From Austropuccinia psidii (lineage: Eukaryota > Basidiomycota > Pucciniomycetes > Pucciniales > Sphaerophragmiaceae): a stretch of 64,000 nt of DNA. The translations under genes were made by a program, and so were the position numbers. The notes beneath the pieces are model-generated. The model had not been told where the DNA came from. It worked only from the letters and a program-made list of their open reading frames with translations, and searched no databases. The stretch is taken from the NCBI GenBank assembly GCA_023105745.1, contig JALGQZ010000002.1:82911785-82975784 (forward strand), in the 5' to 3' direction. Within the stretch, counting starts at the first letter, position 1, and each line of letters starts with the position of its first letter. Positions 1 to 11,721 of the stretch are shown one piece after another.

Positions 1-3000
1 GGTGATGTATGGCAGGTAGATGTAATTGAATTCATTTTCTAAGATGGATTCTGTTTCATCCTCTTCATTGGGAGGTTGCTGGATAAATTCAGGGTTTTCC
101 AGTTGCCATTCATAAGTTTCTTCTTGGTTGTTCAATGGTCTGTCCAAGAAGTTGATATGGTATGTGCCTTTTAAAGTTTTGTCTCTTTCTTCCATAATTA
201 TGAGGTCTTTTTCAATGTCCTTTATAATTTCTTCATCTGAGAGCTCATGATGTTCACTAAATCTGACTTTCTTCTTTTTGGGTTTAGGTTTGAAAGGGTT
301 TCCATGTATTTTCTCATTTCCATCCACCAAAATTTGGAATGTTTCTTCCTTATTGTTAATTGGCTTGTAGCTTATATTGGGTAATTCATCTTCAGAGGTT
401 GAGTCTTCAAGTTGTCTTTTGAGGTTGTTTGGCCATTGGGTATTTTGTAAATCTTGACCAAATTCATCACTTTTTGGAGATATGGATAACTCTTGGGTCT
501 TCTGGGTTAAATTGATTATGGTATTGTCTCTTTTTGCATTTTGATGCTTCTTTCCTGGGGTATTTCTGACCAATTTTTCCATATTGCATAAATCCATTCC
601 TCTAGGTGGTCCAGTTTGCCATCCAAGAGCTTGTGGTTTGCATATTGGCATGCATAATCTTCTTCCATCAGGTTCTTGATAACTGAGTATCTCACCTTGT
701 TTATGGGAGAATTCTAGTCTGATATTGTTGTCTGCCAAGAAAGGTCTTCCAATTACTGTATGGACAGATCCTTTGGCAATAAAAAAGTGGATTTGAGTTT
801 CTTCACCTGAAGCCAAAATCATTGGAGTAAATTCTGATAGTGCAACCAATGAAGTGGTATGTCCTCCAATTCCCCTCAGGTTCATGTTAAGATTTCTTGT
901 TGTGAGTGAGGCTTTGATTGCTATTTCTTCTGGTATGATGTTGAGTTCTGCCCCAGTGTCCACTAATGCTCTGATAGGATATTCTTCCTTTCCAATAAAG
1001 ATTTCCATAAATCCCAAAGGACAAGCATAATGAATCTTGGGCTTTGGTATTTCTTTGAATCCAAATGTTAATAGTCTTTCTTGAAGATCCATTGAGTTGA
1101 GTGATTTAATTTTTTCTTTGTCTTTTTCTGATAATTCCTGTAATTTATGGACAAAATTTGGTGACATCCTCAAAATTTCTTCAATGGTGAGGTTGATCTT
1201 TTGTTGCATAATTTGCTTAATAATTTTGTCAATTTCCAATTTTGTTTCAACTTGTTTCTTTTGAGGTTTTCTGAGCTTCTTATCTTCTTTTGGAATTTCC
1301 TCCTCTTCATTCTTATTGGCAATATTTTCAATTTCCTCCTCAGGTTGGTCTGGTTTTGGAATATTTGAATTTTGGAATTTGGTGGGAATTATTACTCTTT
1401 CTTCTTCCTTTTCTTCTTCAATGTAAGTTCCTGGAATTTCTGCTTTCTTCTTTGGCTCTTGATTTTGGGATTGTCTTTCCATTCTTTGCTTGGTCTGCCT
1501 TAATCCAATATGTGATTCAAAAGGGTCATTGGCTGAGGAAATGCTAGGTGGTTTCCAATTTGACCAATCTTCAACATGTGCAATTGAGGTTGATTTATCC
1601 TCTGGTTTCTTTTCAGTGGGCTTGACCTCCTCTTCTGGTTTTGGTTTCACAGTAGGTTTTTCCATAAATTTCTTGTTGAGTTCTGCTTGTTCTTTTGCAA
1701 AGGCCCTGAATATATTTTTGGCACTTTCATTCCCTTCCATAGGTACTCTCTGATAATTGGGGAAGAGGTAAGATGCTCCTTGGGTTCTGACAATTCTTCT
1801 GTCCAGATCTTCAGCAAGGTGAGTGCATCTAGTTGCTGTATGACCTTCTTCCTTGCAGTAAGCACACTTTAATGGTGGTCTTGGGGTCATTTGGGCTGGT
1901 ATATATGGTTGGTAACTGGATGAAAATGGTGGTAAAGGATTCCTTGGCCTATATGGCTGGTTATTTTGAGGTAATCTTTGCTCTTGATTATTGTTCCAGT
2001 TCCTTCTTGGTGGATTCACTGCTTCTGAAAGGCTTTTAAGTTGATTTAAAACTTCTTTAACTGATTATTTTCCCTCATTTCTTGGCTGAGGTTCTGGTTG
2101 TGGAGGATTTTTGATCTTTTGGGTGAGTTCTTTTACTTGTTTTAAAACTTCATCCCAGCTTTCATCCTCAAATCTTGTTCTCTTTTCTGGAGGTTTTGGT
2201 TTAGAAAATTCTTTTTTTTTAATAAGTACCTTGGCCTCCAAGTCTTGTTCAATGTATAATTTCAAAATATCCAATCTTGGAATGATGTAACCTCCATCCA
2301 AGGCTTGGACCATAGCTCTATCTTTAATCATTTCTTTGTAAATTGATTCTTGAACACTAGTGGAAAGGCAGGCCAATATTTCCTGGTTATGGTTGATATC
2401 ACCTTGAATATATTGGTATCTTTTGAGGTAAGTGATGATTGCTTCATATTCCCCAATAAATTTTCTGTATTGAGTCATGTTCCTTATTCCACCTTCTTGT
2501 TGAGTTTTTGTGAATAATTCAGTGATTGAGGATAATCTGTATCTTCTTTCAGGTGAGACTGTTCCCCATCTTCTTTTCATATCCACTTTTAATTGATCCC
2601 AATCAGCTGTTTCATATCCTGGCATTCCTTCAATATGATAACTGATTTCTTCATCTTTTGTCCAAAATGCTATTTGTCTTGCAATGTCTCTTCCGCTTTC
2701 TCCTTCAATTTCTGCAATATTTTCAACTTTCTTGATGAATCTTTCAACATCCTTCCCATCAAACCACAAGCTATAGTCCTTGGCTCTTATTTTTACTATT
2801 GGAGTAGTGTTTCTTGGAGTTTCTTGATGTAATGGAGTTGGCATTTGGGAAGAAATGTTGACTCTTCTTGGTAAGGTACTTTGTCTTTGTTCTGTATAAG
2901 GTGTTGATGTGGCCATGGGTCTAGGATAAGGTGAAGGTGATCCATGCTGCCTGAATGATCTTGGGAGCGTGGTTTGTTCTTCAAGTGGACTATTTTGTGG

Positions 3001-3465
3001 AGTATAACTTGATGATTTATTTTTGCCTTCCTTTTTGATTAGTGCTAGTAATTCTGCTTGCATTTCTAGCATCTTCTGCTGAATTCTCTCTGTTGAAGAC
3101 ATTTCTTCCTGTCCTTCAACAGTTTCTTCATTAAAGTTTTCTTCCTGGATTTCTTCAATACTACCAGGTAATTTTGATGATGAAGGTTTATCCATTTTTG
3201 GTTCGTTTATTTCCTCCTTTGATTTTGGTGTTGAGTTATTGATTTTATTTCTTTCAAGGAGATCAAGGAAGAATTTTTCCACAACCTTCAAGTCCCTTTT
3301 ATTAGTTCTTGGTGTTGCAATAGGAAAATTAGAATATTTTTCTGATTCCTCTCCTAATTCTGATTCTTGTTTGGGTGGATAATAGTAATGGTCAGAGTGA
3401 GTTGATGATTCAGATTCTTGAGATGATGGTTTTTGCTGATTTTGATTATTTGAATCCAGTTTTTG
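1..3465 (-). pseudogene. Gypsy element D gag-protease frame with one in-frame stop
   Basis: This is the Gag and protease region of a Ty3/gypsy retrotransposon, read right to left and cut by the window edge. One frame is open from 3465 to position 1 except for a single TAA at 2065-2067. It has no ATG near its upstream end, so the start is unknown. The Gag core lies at about 2100-2810 (WFDGKDVERFIKKVE, MPGYETADWDQL) and is preceded by a Pro/Ser/Gln-rich arm. Past the stop come a CCHC knuckle (C-AYC-KEEGH-TATRC, about 1815-1870) and an aspartic protease (LVDTGAELNIIPEE near 930-970, then IGRPFL near 750). Gag and knuckle-protease share one frame, so the TAA is either a nonsense mutation or a readthrough site; I favour mutation. 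Reverse transcriptase would lie beyond the left edge. Gag families like this occur in rust fungi (recollection). Confidence 0.85.
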
Positions 3466-3569
3466 TTATAGTAGTAATATTTTTAATGTAGTTTTTTTTT
3501 TGATTTATTGGAATTTTATTTATATGTTATTGAAGTTTGAGGTTGACTGGCCACTGTTGGGACACCAGA

Positions 3570-5761
3570 TGTGGGAACTCCTCTTGTGTGGGATTAAAAT
3601 GAGGCAGTACCTGGAGGGGGAAATCACAGGTAACTAGTTTTGAATTGCTAATAACTCCTGTAACCAAGGGTGGCAAGGGTGTATTGCCTGCCCCTCCTAA
3701 AATACTGAACAAAATCTTCCTTGGAGCTCACAAACCAAAATAAAATTAGTAAGTGGCTTTACAACTTCAGAAGACAAAATTCAGCAGTCTCAGATCAGAC
3801 CTATTCAATAAATAATATGAAAAATAAATGTCAGTAATTTGGTTAATTTTTATATTTAATGAAATACTTGTCTATTTTAATTTTAATAGTTTTTGGTGAA
3901 ATTGAGGTGAGTTTTTTCTTCTTGGCTAAAATTCCTTTTGCAAGATGGTTTTTTTAAGGTGTTCTGGAAAATTTGATGAGTGTTGATAAAGGTAATTTTG
4001 TTAAGGTATAGTTATAATAGAGTAAATAGTTTTTCAAAGGTTAGTTATTTTTTTAAGAGGGTTAAATAATAATTTAAAATAGTATTTGCTAAGTTTGGGA
4101 GGTAAGATTCTTTAATATTGTATTTTTTAAAGGGGTAAGTTATTTTTAAGTCTTGATAAATGGTGTTGATTTTACTGGATAAAATATTTTAATAAAGTAG
4201 TAACCCTAATCTTGGGTACTGGGTAATTTTTTAATAATAATAATTTTTTTTTAATACTAAGATTCCACTGAGCTTAGCTACTGGGCAATCTTTAACACTA
4301 TACTTCCACTGAGCTTTTAGCTACTGGGCAAGTAAATTCACTATAATTTGCTGGACTACCTCCCAGGTGAGGGATGAATTATTCCTATGCTCCTACTGTG
4401 CAGTGGATATAATTTGCATAGGATATAATTTTCATGGGGGGGGATTTTGAAATTTGGGTGGAGAGAGCCCCTCTATTTATACCTTTTGGGAGCCCAGGGG
4501 GCCCTCCATGGGAGCTGTCTTCTTCCACTTTAATTCCTCTTGATTTCATCATGTGACTCCATTTTTGGTGAGGCCCTTTCTTGCATGGGTCAGGTGATTT
4601 AAGGTTTGGTGATAATTTTTCTCTGCACAGCCTTCTTTCATCACATGATGGTCTTTTGGTGAGCTAATTATGATGTGATTTTCTTGGATTTTCCTTGCAT
4701 GCATGAGGTGATTTCATTTTGGCTGAGGATTTTTCTTGTGCACAGCCTTTTTTTCTGTCACATGATATTCTTTTGGTGGATGCAGTATCACATGATAACC
4801 TTGTAATTCCTTTGCATATGTCCTAATTTAGGTTGGGTAGAAATGGCTGTGTAATTTATGCAGGTGTCATGTTTGTTTTTCTTCTTTTTGAACTTTAAAA
4901 TGAAGTCAGGTGATAACTTCTTGCATTGGTGAATTTACTGTTTTTTATGAGATGATGTGTTTTTTGATTTTGACACATGCTGTGCATAGTCATGTGGTTG
5001 AGATTTAGTTGGAATTGTGTACTGCATGCAGCCTGTTGTAACTAGCTTTGGTTTGCATGAGGTTATGAGTAGTGTAAATAATTATGTTTTAAGGTTTTAA
5101 GTGGGGCTACTGTGAATTTAAGATAAGATACTCCTGGGGCTGTGTTGTAAATGAATTGCAGGAATTCCATGGAGTTGAGCTTTGCATCATGTGACTTTGA
5201 ATGCAAGTTGGCTGTATAACCAATGCATGTGTCATTTTCTTGCTGCATGAGTCCTGTGGCTGTAAGGGGGTGTAAAGCTGGGTGGGGTGTGTAATTTAAA
5301 GGGTGGTACCTTATTTGTTGTAACTAGTGTACTATATGTAACTTGATTTTTTACATATGCATAATGAAATTGAATAATTTATTTAAACACATACACTGCC
5401 TTTTGGTGCCTGTGCCATAGTTTTATGAGTTAAACCCAGCTTCTTGCTGTAAAATTGACCTTTTGGTGTAAAATTTGAGTGTAAGTCTGCCTGTAGGCTG
5501 GATTGACTGCTGTTTTGGGGTACTATGAGCTTGAGCCTGGTGAAAAAAAAAATGGTATGGAATACCACACCATTTGATGGGGTTAAGCCTCTTACTCTGT
5601 ATTTCAGATGAGAGGTGAAAACTAAGGTTTATGCTCAGCAATAACTTTGAGCATGAATAACTTTGTTATTCTTTGTCCTATGATGATGGAACTTACATTT
5701 TCAGAAAGAGGTGAGTTTCCTCTTTCTTTTGATACCTTTCGAGCTACTCTGGCTCAGCTTC
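3570..5761 (-). repeat. Probable 5' LTR of gypsy element D (outer edge uncertain)
   Basis: The segment upstream of the element D gag frame is non-coding. It carries a TATAAATA box on the minus strand (4481-4474), the same box seen in the other LTRs of this window. The inner edge is set at 3570, where the minus strand reads ...TTCCCACA and is followed two bases later by TGGTGTCCCAACA, a candidate tRNA primer-binding site. The outer edge near 5761 is a guess from a TG..CA pair just before an older pol fragment, and no second LTR is available for comparison. The region holds many TTTTGGTGA and GTGCATG words but no gene that I can support. Confidence 0.45.
4474..4481 (-). promoter_or_regulatory. 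TATA box of element D LTR
   Basis: TATAAATA on the minus strand, followed by AGAGGGGCTC. It is identical to the box in the element A LTRs at 39980 and 48646. It would start the element D transcript about 30 bp further left. Confidence 0.6.
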
Positions 5762-5829
5762 ATGTTTTGGTGGTATCTTGGTTATACCATTGATTTATGG
5801 TATTTTGGCTGACATGCTTGTGCTCTGGT

Positions 5830-6010
5830 TTTGAGTCACAGGCTGACAATTTCAATGCGTTACAATCAGTAATTACTTCAAACACACTACCATCAAGATA
5901 ACAATTAAGTTTTTCTAGAGACCAAAAAAGGCAAAGACACTGCATTTGGCTATCTCCATATCTGGCCTCAGTAGGTTTGATTTGTCTTGAGATAAAACAA
6001 ATTGGACCTG
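5830..6010 (-). pseudogene. Gypsy RNase H fragment
   Basis: The minus strand encodes about 55 residues matching the RNase H region of element A: an [11 protein letters not shown] start, then LCLFWSLEKLNCYLDGSVFE and VITDCNA. The match ends abruptly near 5850 on the left and at about 6010 on the right, so it is a shard of an older gypsy pol, probably cut by insertion of element D. Nothing functional remains. Confidence 0.7.
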
Positions 6011-6014
6011 CATA

Positions 6015-6431
6015 ATGCCAACAATTCCTTATCCTTGTCCAGGCTCCCCACTTTTCACATGCAAATCCTTACACTTGTACAGGTTCCCAAATATTCAAAC
6101 TCCTTACAGCAGGGCAGCCTCCCGACAATTCCAAAACTTCCTTATGGCAGTGCAGGCTCCCAATGCTTCAGATGCAAATCCTTACGCTTGTACAGGTTCC
6201 TGACAATTCAAACAATTCCTTATGGTGGTGAAGGCTCCCAATGCTTCACACGTAAATCCTTATGCTTGTACAGGTTCCCAACAATTCAACCAGTTCCTTA
6301 TGCTGGGGCAGGCTTCCAATGATTCAAATACAAATACTTACACGTGTACAGGTTCCCAACAATTCAGAAAATTCCTTATGCTGGGGCAGCCTCCAAAAAA
6401 TTCCAAATATTCTTTACATGACCAAGATTAA
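6015..6431 (+). repeat. Coding minisatellite, 78-bp unit of two 39-bp halves
   Basis: About four to five diverged copies of a unit built from two related halves: TCCTTATGCTGGGGCAGG-CTCCCAATG... and TCCTTACACTTGTACAGG-TTCCCAACA.... Successive ATCCTTAC/TGCTTGTACAGG blocks begin near 6064, 6176, 6255 and 6333, the last two spaced 79 and 78 bp. The + frame reads as a 26-residue repeat, NPYACTGSQQF..FLM.GQAPN (open frames 6015-6203 and 6222-6431). I recall long proteins made of this repeat from Austropuccinia psidii predictions. Whether it is translated is unknown. Confidence 0.75.
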
Positions 6432-6761
6432 TAGCATGTGACCATAGGAAAGGCAATGACTTGTGAATCTCCAGTGGATTGCTCACATGTGGGGAACACC
6501 CTCCTTTTTACAGTTAAGATTTGATATGGTTGTAAACCATTGAAGAAGGAAATATAGGAGGCGGTAATTGTGACTATTTGTGCATTTTCTGAAAAAGAGG
6601 TTCACACAAATAAATACTGACTGGAACATTTGGTGGGGCACTTACAAAAGTTATTTTCACACAATAGGTGATTTGTACCATTGAGGAAATAAAATATTTT
6701 CACATGAAAAAATAATGTAATAGAAATTGAAAAAATCTTTCATTGAATACAAATAGCTTAT

Positions 6762-8009
6762 TTAAAGGAGTGTATTACAAAAAGTAAAAAGTGAAAACAA
6801 TGCACAATTTTTTTTATTTTTTATTTTTTTGAGGAAGCTTGAGACTATCCCAGTGATGTCCTCCTTTGGATAAGCCTCTAGTGCCTGACCAAGGAGGGAG
6901 TTTAGTTCCTCCCAGAATTCCTGGTTCATCTCATTTTGATGAGTCGCATCCACAAAGGGAATCATGTAGAGCAATTGGCGATTCTCCAACAAGATTTGGT
7001 TGATTGATTTGTGGACAATTGCTTGGGTTGGTTGCAAGTCCGTAAATACCTTCCAAGCCTCACTATGGGAATGAGGGGAGGGGGGATCTGATGGGAATAT
7101 TGTTGATGATGATTACAGGGGCAGGTGTAGCAGGACAAGCTGGAGATGGGAAAAGTTGAGAAGAGTAAAAAAAGTGAAGTGGGGACTTACCAAAAGGTTC
7201 CTCCGTGGATTGCGTCGGAGCCACCTCAGGTTCAGGCTCATGAGCCGAAGTATCCTCATGTGGTTATGAGGGCTGACTCAGGGCTGTAATAGGTGGCTCA
7301 TTGGGTTGGGAGGGTTCTACAAAAGGAGGAAGAGTCAGTTCACTTGAGTCAAAAGTTGAAAATAGCAAAGGAATTGTTTTCTTATTACTGCGGCATGAGT
7401 CCTCCGACCATTGGGTGACACTTGGGCCTGGAGTTGGTTTCTGCAGAGTTTGCTCACAAGGCAAACTAGGAACGGGGGATTTGGTTGGTTTTGTTCTATG
7501 CATAACAGAAAAAAGTCAGTATGATTGCATGAAGAGAAATAAATTAAGGAGGAAAAAGAAAACTTACTTTGACATTTTAATCCCATGGGTGACAAGACAT
7601 GGTGACAATTGGCCCAAGCTCAAATGACCTCTTGCCATTGCCCTCCTTCATGGGCCCAATAATCACTCTGCTCCAGTCAAGGATTGAAGTGACCATTGGA
7701 TGGTGGCCTAGGAGGGGGTGTGGACAAATCAATACTAGATGGAACCGGGTTAATCATCTGGAATTGCTCCTGTCTGCCTGTTTGGGGTCCCGATGTCCAT
7801 TCCCACTCAGGAATGCTTTCATCATCATTGACCACAAAGGAGTCCTCACAAGGGTGTCTTGGGTGGGAACTCCTCTGGCCATGTGGTTGGAAGGGTTGCA
7901 CAAAAAACAAGCATTTCTTGTGTGCTTGTTGGCAAGCATCATGAGCATTGGTCATTGTGGAGGAGCAGATGCAAGGGATACCCTGCTTAGCACAAAAAGT
8001 GAACAACAT
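6762..8009 (-). pseudogene. Proline-rich repeat-family gene, multi-exon, probably broken
   Basis: Minus-strand pieces that fit one multi-exon gene. The first (8009-7677) has a Cys-rich start (CAKQGIPCICSS, then QQAHKKCLFF), a basic stretch FQPHGQRSSHPRHPC, and ends in a Pro/Ser run with STPPPRPPS. The second (7503-7264) has PSLPCEQTLQKPTPGPS and LPPFVEPSQPNEPP and stops at a TAG, after which the frame continues as PHEDTSAHEPEPEVAPTQST. A good GTAAGT donor lies near 7190 and an acceptor near 7070. The last exon (from about 7065) reads FTDLQPTQAIVHKSINQILL and EELNSLLGQALEAYPKEDIT. From memory this is a highly repeated protein of unknown function in A. psidii. The early Cys pattern could be a small zinc module. 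At least one in-frame stop suggests decay. Confidence 0.55.
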
Positions 8010-10841
8010 CTAAAATAAAGACAAATTATGTTAGGATCCATATAGAAAGCAAAAAGGAAGAAATACAATGAATTAAAAATTTAAAATGTGATTCAAATAA
8101 TACAAAAGCTCTAGGGTGAGGTATTGAAAAGTCTGGAAGAAAGTCATGATGAAGATTTAGTATAAAGAGGGGAACATAACATGGAGAATATGATGCACAA
8201 TTTAGATAGAAGGGGGTTTTTGAAAGTATAATCGGCAAAGAAAAACAGCAAAAGAGGAGGGAGAGTTGTGGTCAGCTTGGTGCAATAGAAATGAGTGGAA
8301 AGGGAGGAAGACCAAGGGGAATATGCACAGGAATGAGAAGAGAATGTGAGCTGGAAAAAAGTGGAGCAGGTGAGAAATAAATTAAAGGGTGTGTTGGGTG
8401 AAGATGGTCTTTTATACCATAGTGAAGCTGAGCCAATTCCAGCAGTTTCAGCACCCAACAAAGTCTCAGCTTCAAGGCATGTTGGAAAAATGAAAGCTCA
8501 GTTGCAGCCAATGCTGCGACTGAGAAGGGAAATGCCCATTTGAGGCAGAGGAACAAAGGGGTTCTGGCTGAGTATTGCTATTGATTTAATTTTGAGACTC
8601 AGTCAGATCCCCTTTGTTGCCTTAAATAGCCACCCAATCACCCATGAAGGCTTTTGTGAGGGCATTTCTGAATATGCACGGTGAGTGCAATCCACAAATG
8701 CCCCATGCAGAAAAGGATGTTGGGCATTTGGTCACAGGTGACTGTGGCAAGCATACCATCATTATGGCTGGGTGATAGAGTGTGAACAAAGGGTCAGGCG
8801 GCTGTATGACAAGTGAATACAGGATGAGCTTGGTTCAACCAATTGCACAGGTCTGCTTTGGGATCATCATTGAAATTCTCAGTGGCTGAACATTTGAATT
8901 GCACAGATGTTGAGCTATTGATATAACAATATCAAATGCACCCCTGCTGAGAAATTGCTATTGCATCTTTGTAAGCACACATCCTGAGCATTTTTCACAA
9001 CATCGGAAGAAATTTTGGCCAGGATGAAAATTTCACGCACTTAGGTAAAGCACACAGAAGTGGGATTTCTGATAAGCTATTGTGAAAAGTCCTCTGATCA
9101 TGGCATTGCAAAAATCTTCCATAGTGAGCTTTTGACAATGACATGCTGAGCTGGTGTGTACAAATCAAGTGAATCACCATACTGAGCATGTGGCACATGA
9201 GCTAGACCTATGCAAACAATTGGAAGGTGGATTCCCATTGGCAATATGCATGCATGCTGAAGTAGTATTACACTATCCTAATTTGTAGATCAGCCAACAT
9301 TTTAGTACATCTATGCTGCAGGGCTGAGAAAATTCTTTACAAGAACTTAACATCCAATGATGCCAAGGAATTGAGACATATTTCTCAAATGCATCCCTTT
9401 GATGCACCTTGTTGGAGAGCTCCACCTAGCTACCACACGAATGCTGGTGTATTCCAGGTGATCATAAGGGGTGCATATTGGGATGAGTAATGATTCAGGT
9501 CATACATAAACCGTGGATCTTCTATGGTGCCAAGGTCAGGGAAAACTATGACTGGAACCCACTTATTATTCTCATGCCTGCACATTGTTGGGCGGCCACA
9601 CGCTTTCATATGCACCCCCATGGGTCATATGCAGGCAATTTTCACACTTCACACACCTTTCTTTCAACCAGCTATTTGCTTGTGCGGGTGGCCTGCTTAA
9701 CTGCAGACACTCACCTGCCTGCGCGCACAAACCTGAGGCTCATCAGAGCGGATTATCTAAAGCCTCATACCCATTAAAATACTCTTTGCCTATGATCCCT
9801 GATGCTGGATTGTTTTGCGCAAGGACCCACCACTGCAGGTCATACCCCTGACATTTGCACATGCACTGCGGAACGTTTGGCGCCTGTCTTCCAACCAGAA
9901 ATTACCTTGGGAGGGTGGTCTATTCCTCCGTAGATTCTCACATGCGTGAGGGAAAATGCCTGATGCCAATCTGGGTTGATTAGTAACAGCCTCAAACATA
10001 ATTGGGGTGAATGTGTAAGTGGATCACAGCTCATGGCCGACGCCCCCTTTGATCAAGTCACACATTCCCCCCTAGAATCCCAGTAGGATTCAGTCCACAA
10101 GAAGGTTTGCGCAAAACCAAACTCATGTTTGGTGGCATGCCACCATACATACCTCACCCGCCCATACAAAAAGAACCCCACAGTAAAATCTTCCTTTTCA
10201 CCACCAGCATTGCCCAGTAGGTCACTGTACAACAATTAACCTGGGGAGCATGCAGTACTTTTTGCTGTCACACAAACATGGCTGCATGCCTCTAATATGC
10301 CACTGTACAAGAAGTTGCTCCAACCCACCCAATTTTGGATATGTTAATGTGAAGCTTGGTCCACCCATCCTTGCGTAATATGTGGAAGATACAGCAGTCA
10401 TATTGGTGCACCCACATTCTTCCCACCTTTCCTTGATATGTGCCCTGAATTGGATATGAAAATTATAAGTCCAAGGTGCCCATCTTCCTCACAACCATGC
10501 ACCTAACCACAGGCCATCCCCCTTTGAGCCCATTGCTACCTCTCATATAAGTTCCCCACCTGCACTTATTGGTCTTCATTCCCTTTAGCTAACCCTTCCT
10601 GATCATATCATTTCCCACTGTCCCCAAATAATTTATAATAGCCATCATGTCAACCCCTTCACAACCACTTTTCATTGGGATGAGTAATATTTGTATTCAA
10701 ATAAATAGTGATATAACCTCAAAAATTGATAATTCCCACTTAGATTCTTGGATTATTCTATGACACAATCAGCAAAACATATTTGTATATCTCCCCAATA
10801 ACCAGAATACTATTGGCTCTCTCCCTGGAACCCTTCCCAAC
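8010..10841. other. Repeat-like stretch with no supported gene
   Basis: Only short open frames occur here, on both strands. None shows a domain I recognise. The part at about 9560-10250 is richer in GC and keeps many CpG (GGGCGGCCACACGC near 9590, CGCACAAACC near 9722), unlike the flanks, so it may be a younger repeat fragment. The rest is AT-rich with CATGCA-type words. Confidence 0.4.
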
Positions 10842-11721
10842 ATGTTGATACCATTCCTTGGGGCACCACGAACGTTCATGCACTGTGGTCCTGGTGGGGC
10901 ATGGATTGAAAATTGCCAATCCAATCCTACTCAAACATTATTTGTTGAGGAATTATTGATGACTTATCCCAATTATTCTTCCTCATCACAGAAACCCAAT
11001 CTAGCATTTATGTTATTCACCTGGTATCTGAAAATTCTCTTCATCATTGAAATTTTTTGAAAACAAGACTTCAAGCTTAAAACTCCTAAAGAATATAACT
11101 GTAATACTCATAGTCAATTTCAACTTTTTACTCCCACATTTACCTCTTCAAACTCAATGACACCCTCATCTCCTGCTCTCTTTTCATTGAATTCCAAGCA
11201 AAAACTGATACAATTACACAGTGGATCAGACCTTCCCATGATTCAAACCCCCCTCCTCCCTCATCAAAAAACCAGACTAGCTTTTCTCTGTGATTGAGAA
11301 ATCCCCAATGGAAAATATGCCTGTAACCTTTGGGCCACCTCACCCCCTGAATCCACTTTTAATGCCAGGCACATAATTACAAACAAGGTCATCAGCTCCT
11401 TTGAATCCCTTTCAACCAATACTCCTCTTGGAGGACTGCTTGCGGATGATATGGGATTATGTAAAATAATTCAGGTCATTGCACTAATTGTTACCTCCAA
11501 GGAGCAGCTAATTACAAACCCCCAACGCTCCATTCCCACCATTATCATCTGCCCAACTTGCAATCAGAAATGTCCAAGCATGCTCAGGCTGGAGCACTGC
11601 AAGCCAAAATCTACCATGGCTCCACTTGTCACTCATTATCCAAGGCCAACATCTTACAATGTGATATCATTATCATTTCTTACAATAATATCACCCAAGA
11701 ATTTAAACAAACCAATACCTC
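10842..11721 (+). pseudogene. SNF2-type helicase pseudogene, N-terminal ATPase part
   Basis: Remnant of a SNF2/Rad5-like DNA-dependent ATPase. The + strand shows LLPHQKTRLAFL near 11240, then the motif I region GGLLADDMGLCKIIQ at 11427-11471, followed by a motif Ia-like IIICPT and a shifted frame with QSEMSKHAQAGALQAKIYHG and CDIIIISYNNITQEF (11558-11700). In working SNF2 proteins motif I is GKT; here Gly-Lys-Thr is Cys-Lys-Ile, so ATP binding would be lost. Several stops and frame changes confirm decay. The frame is cut at 11721 by a solo LTR with a perfect 5-bp target duplication and resumes at 13897. I recall a multi-copy SNF2 helicase of this kind in A. psidii. Confidence 0.8.
11717..11721. 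repeat. Target duplication ACCTC, left copy
   Basis: ACCTC lies just before the LTR start TGTAAGG and recurs at 13892-13896 just after its end, so a single LTR sits here with no internal region. Confidence 0.85.

Noticed and set aside
6015..6431. CRISPR-like direct repeats
   Set aside because: Eukaryotic context, diverged units, no spacers of constant length; it is a minisatellite.
7301..8018. Two + strand open frames of 108 and 139 codons
   Set aside because: They lie opposite the proline-rich minus-strand gene, whose peptide blocks are recognisable; the + frames show no domain.
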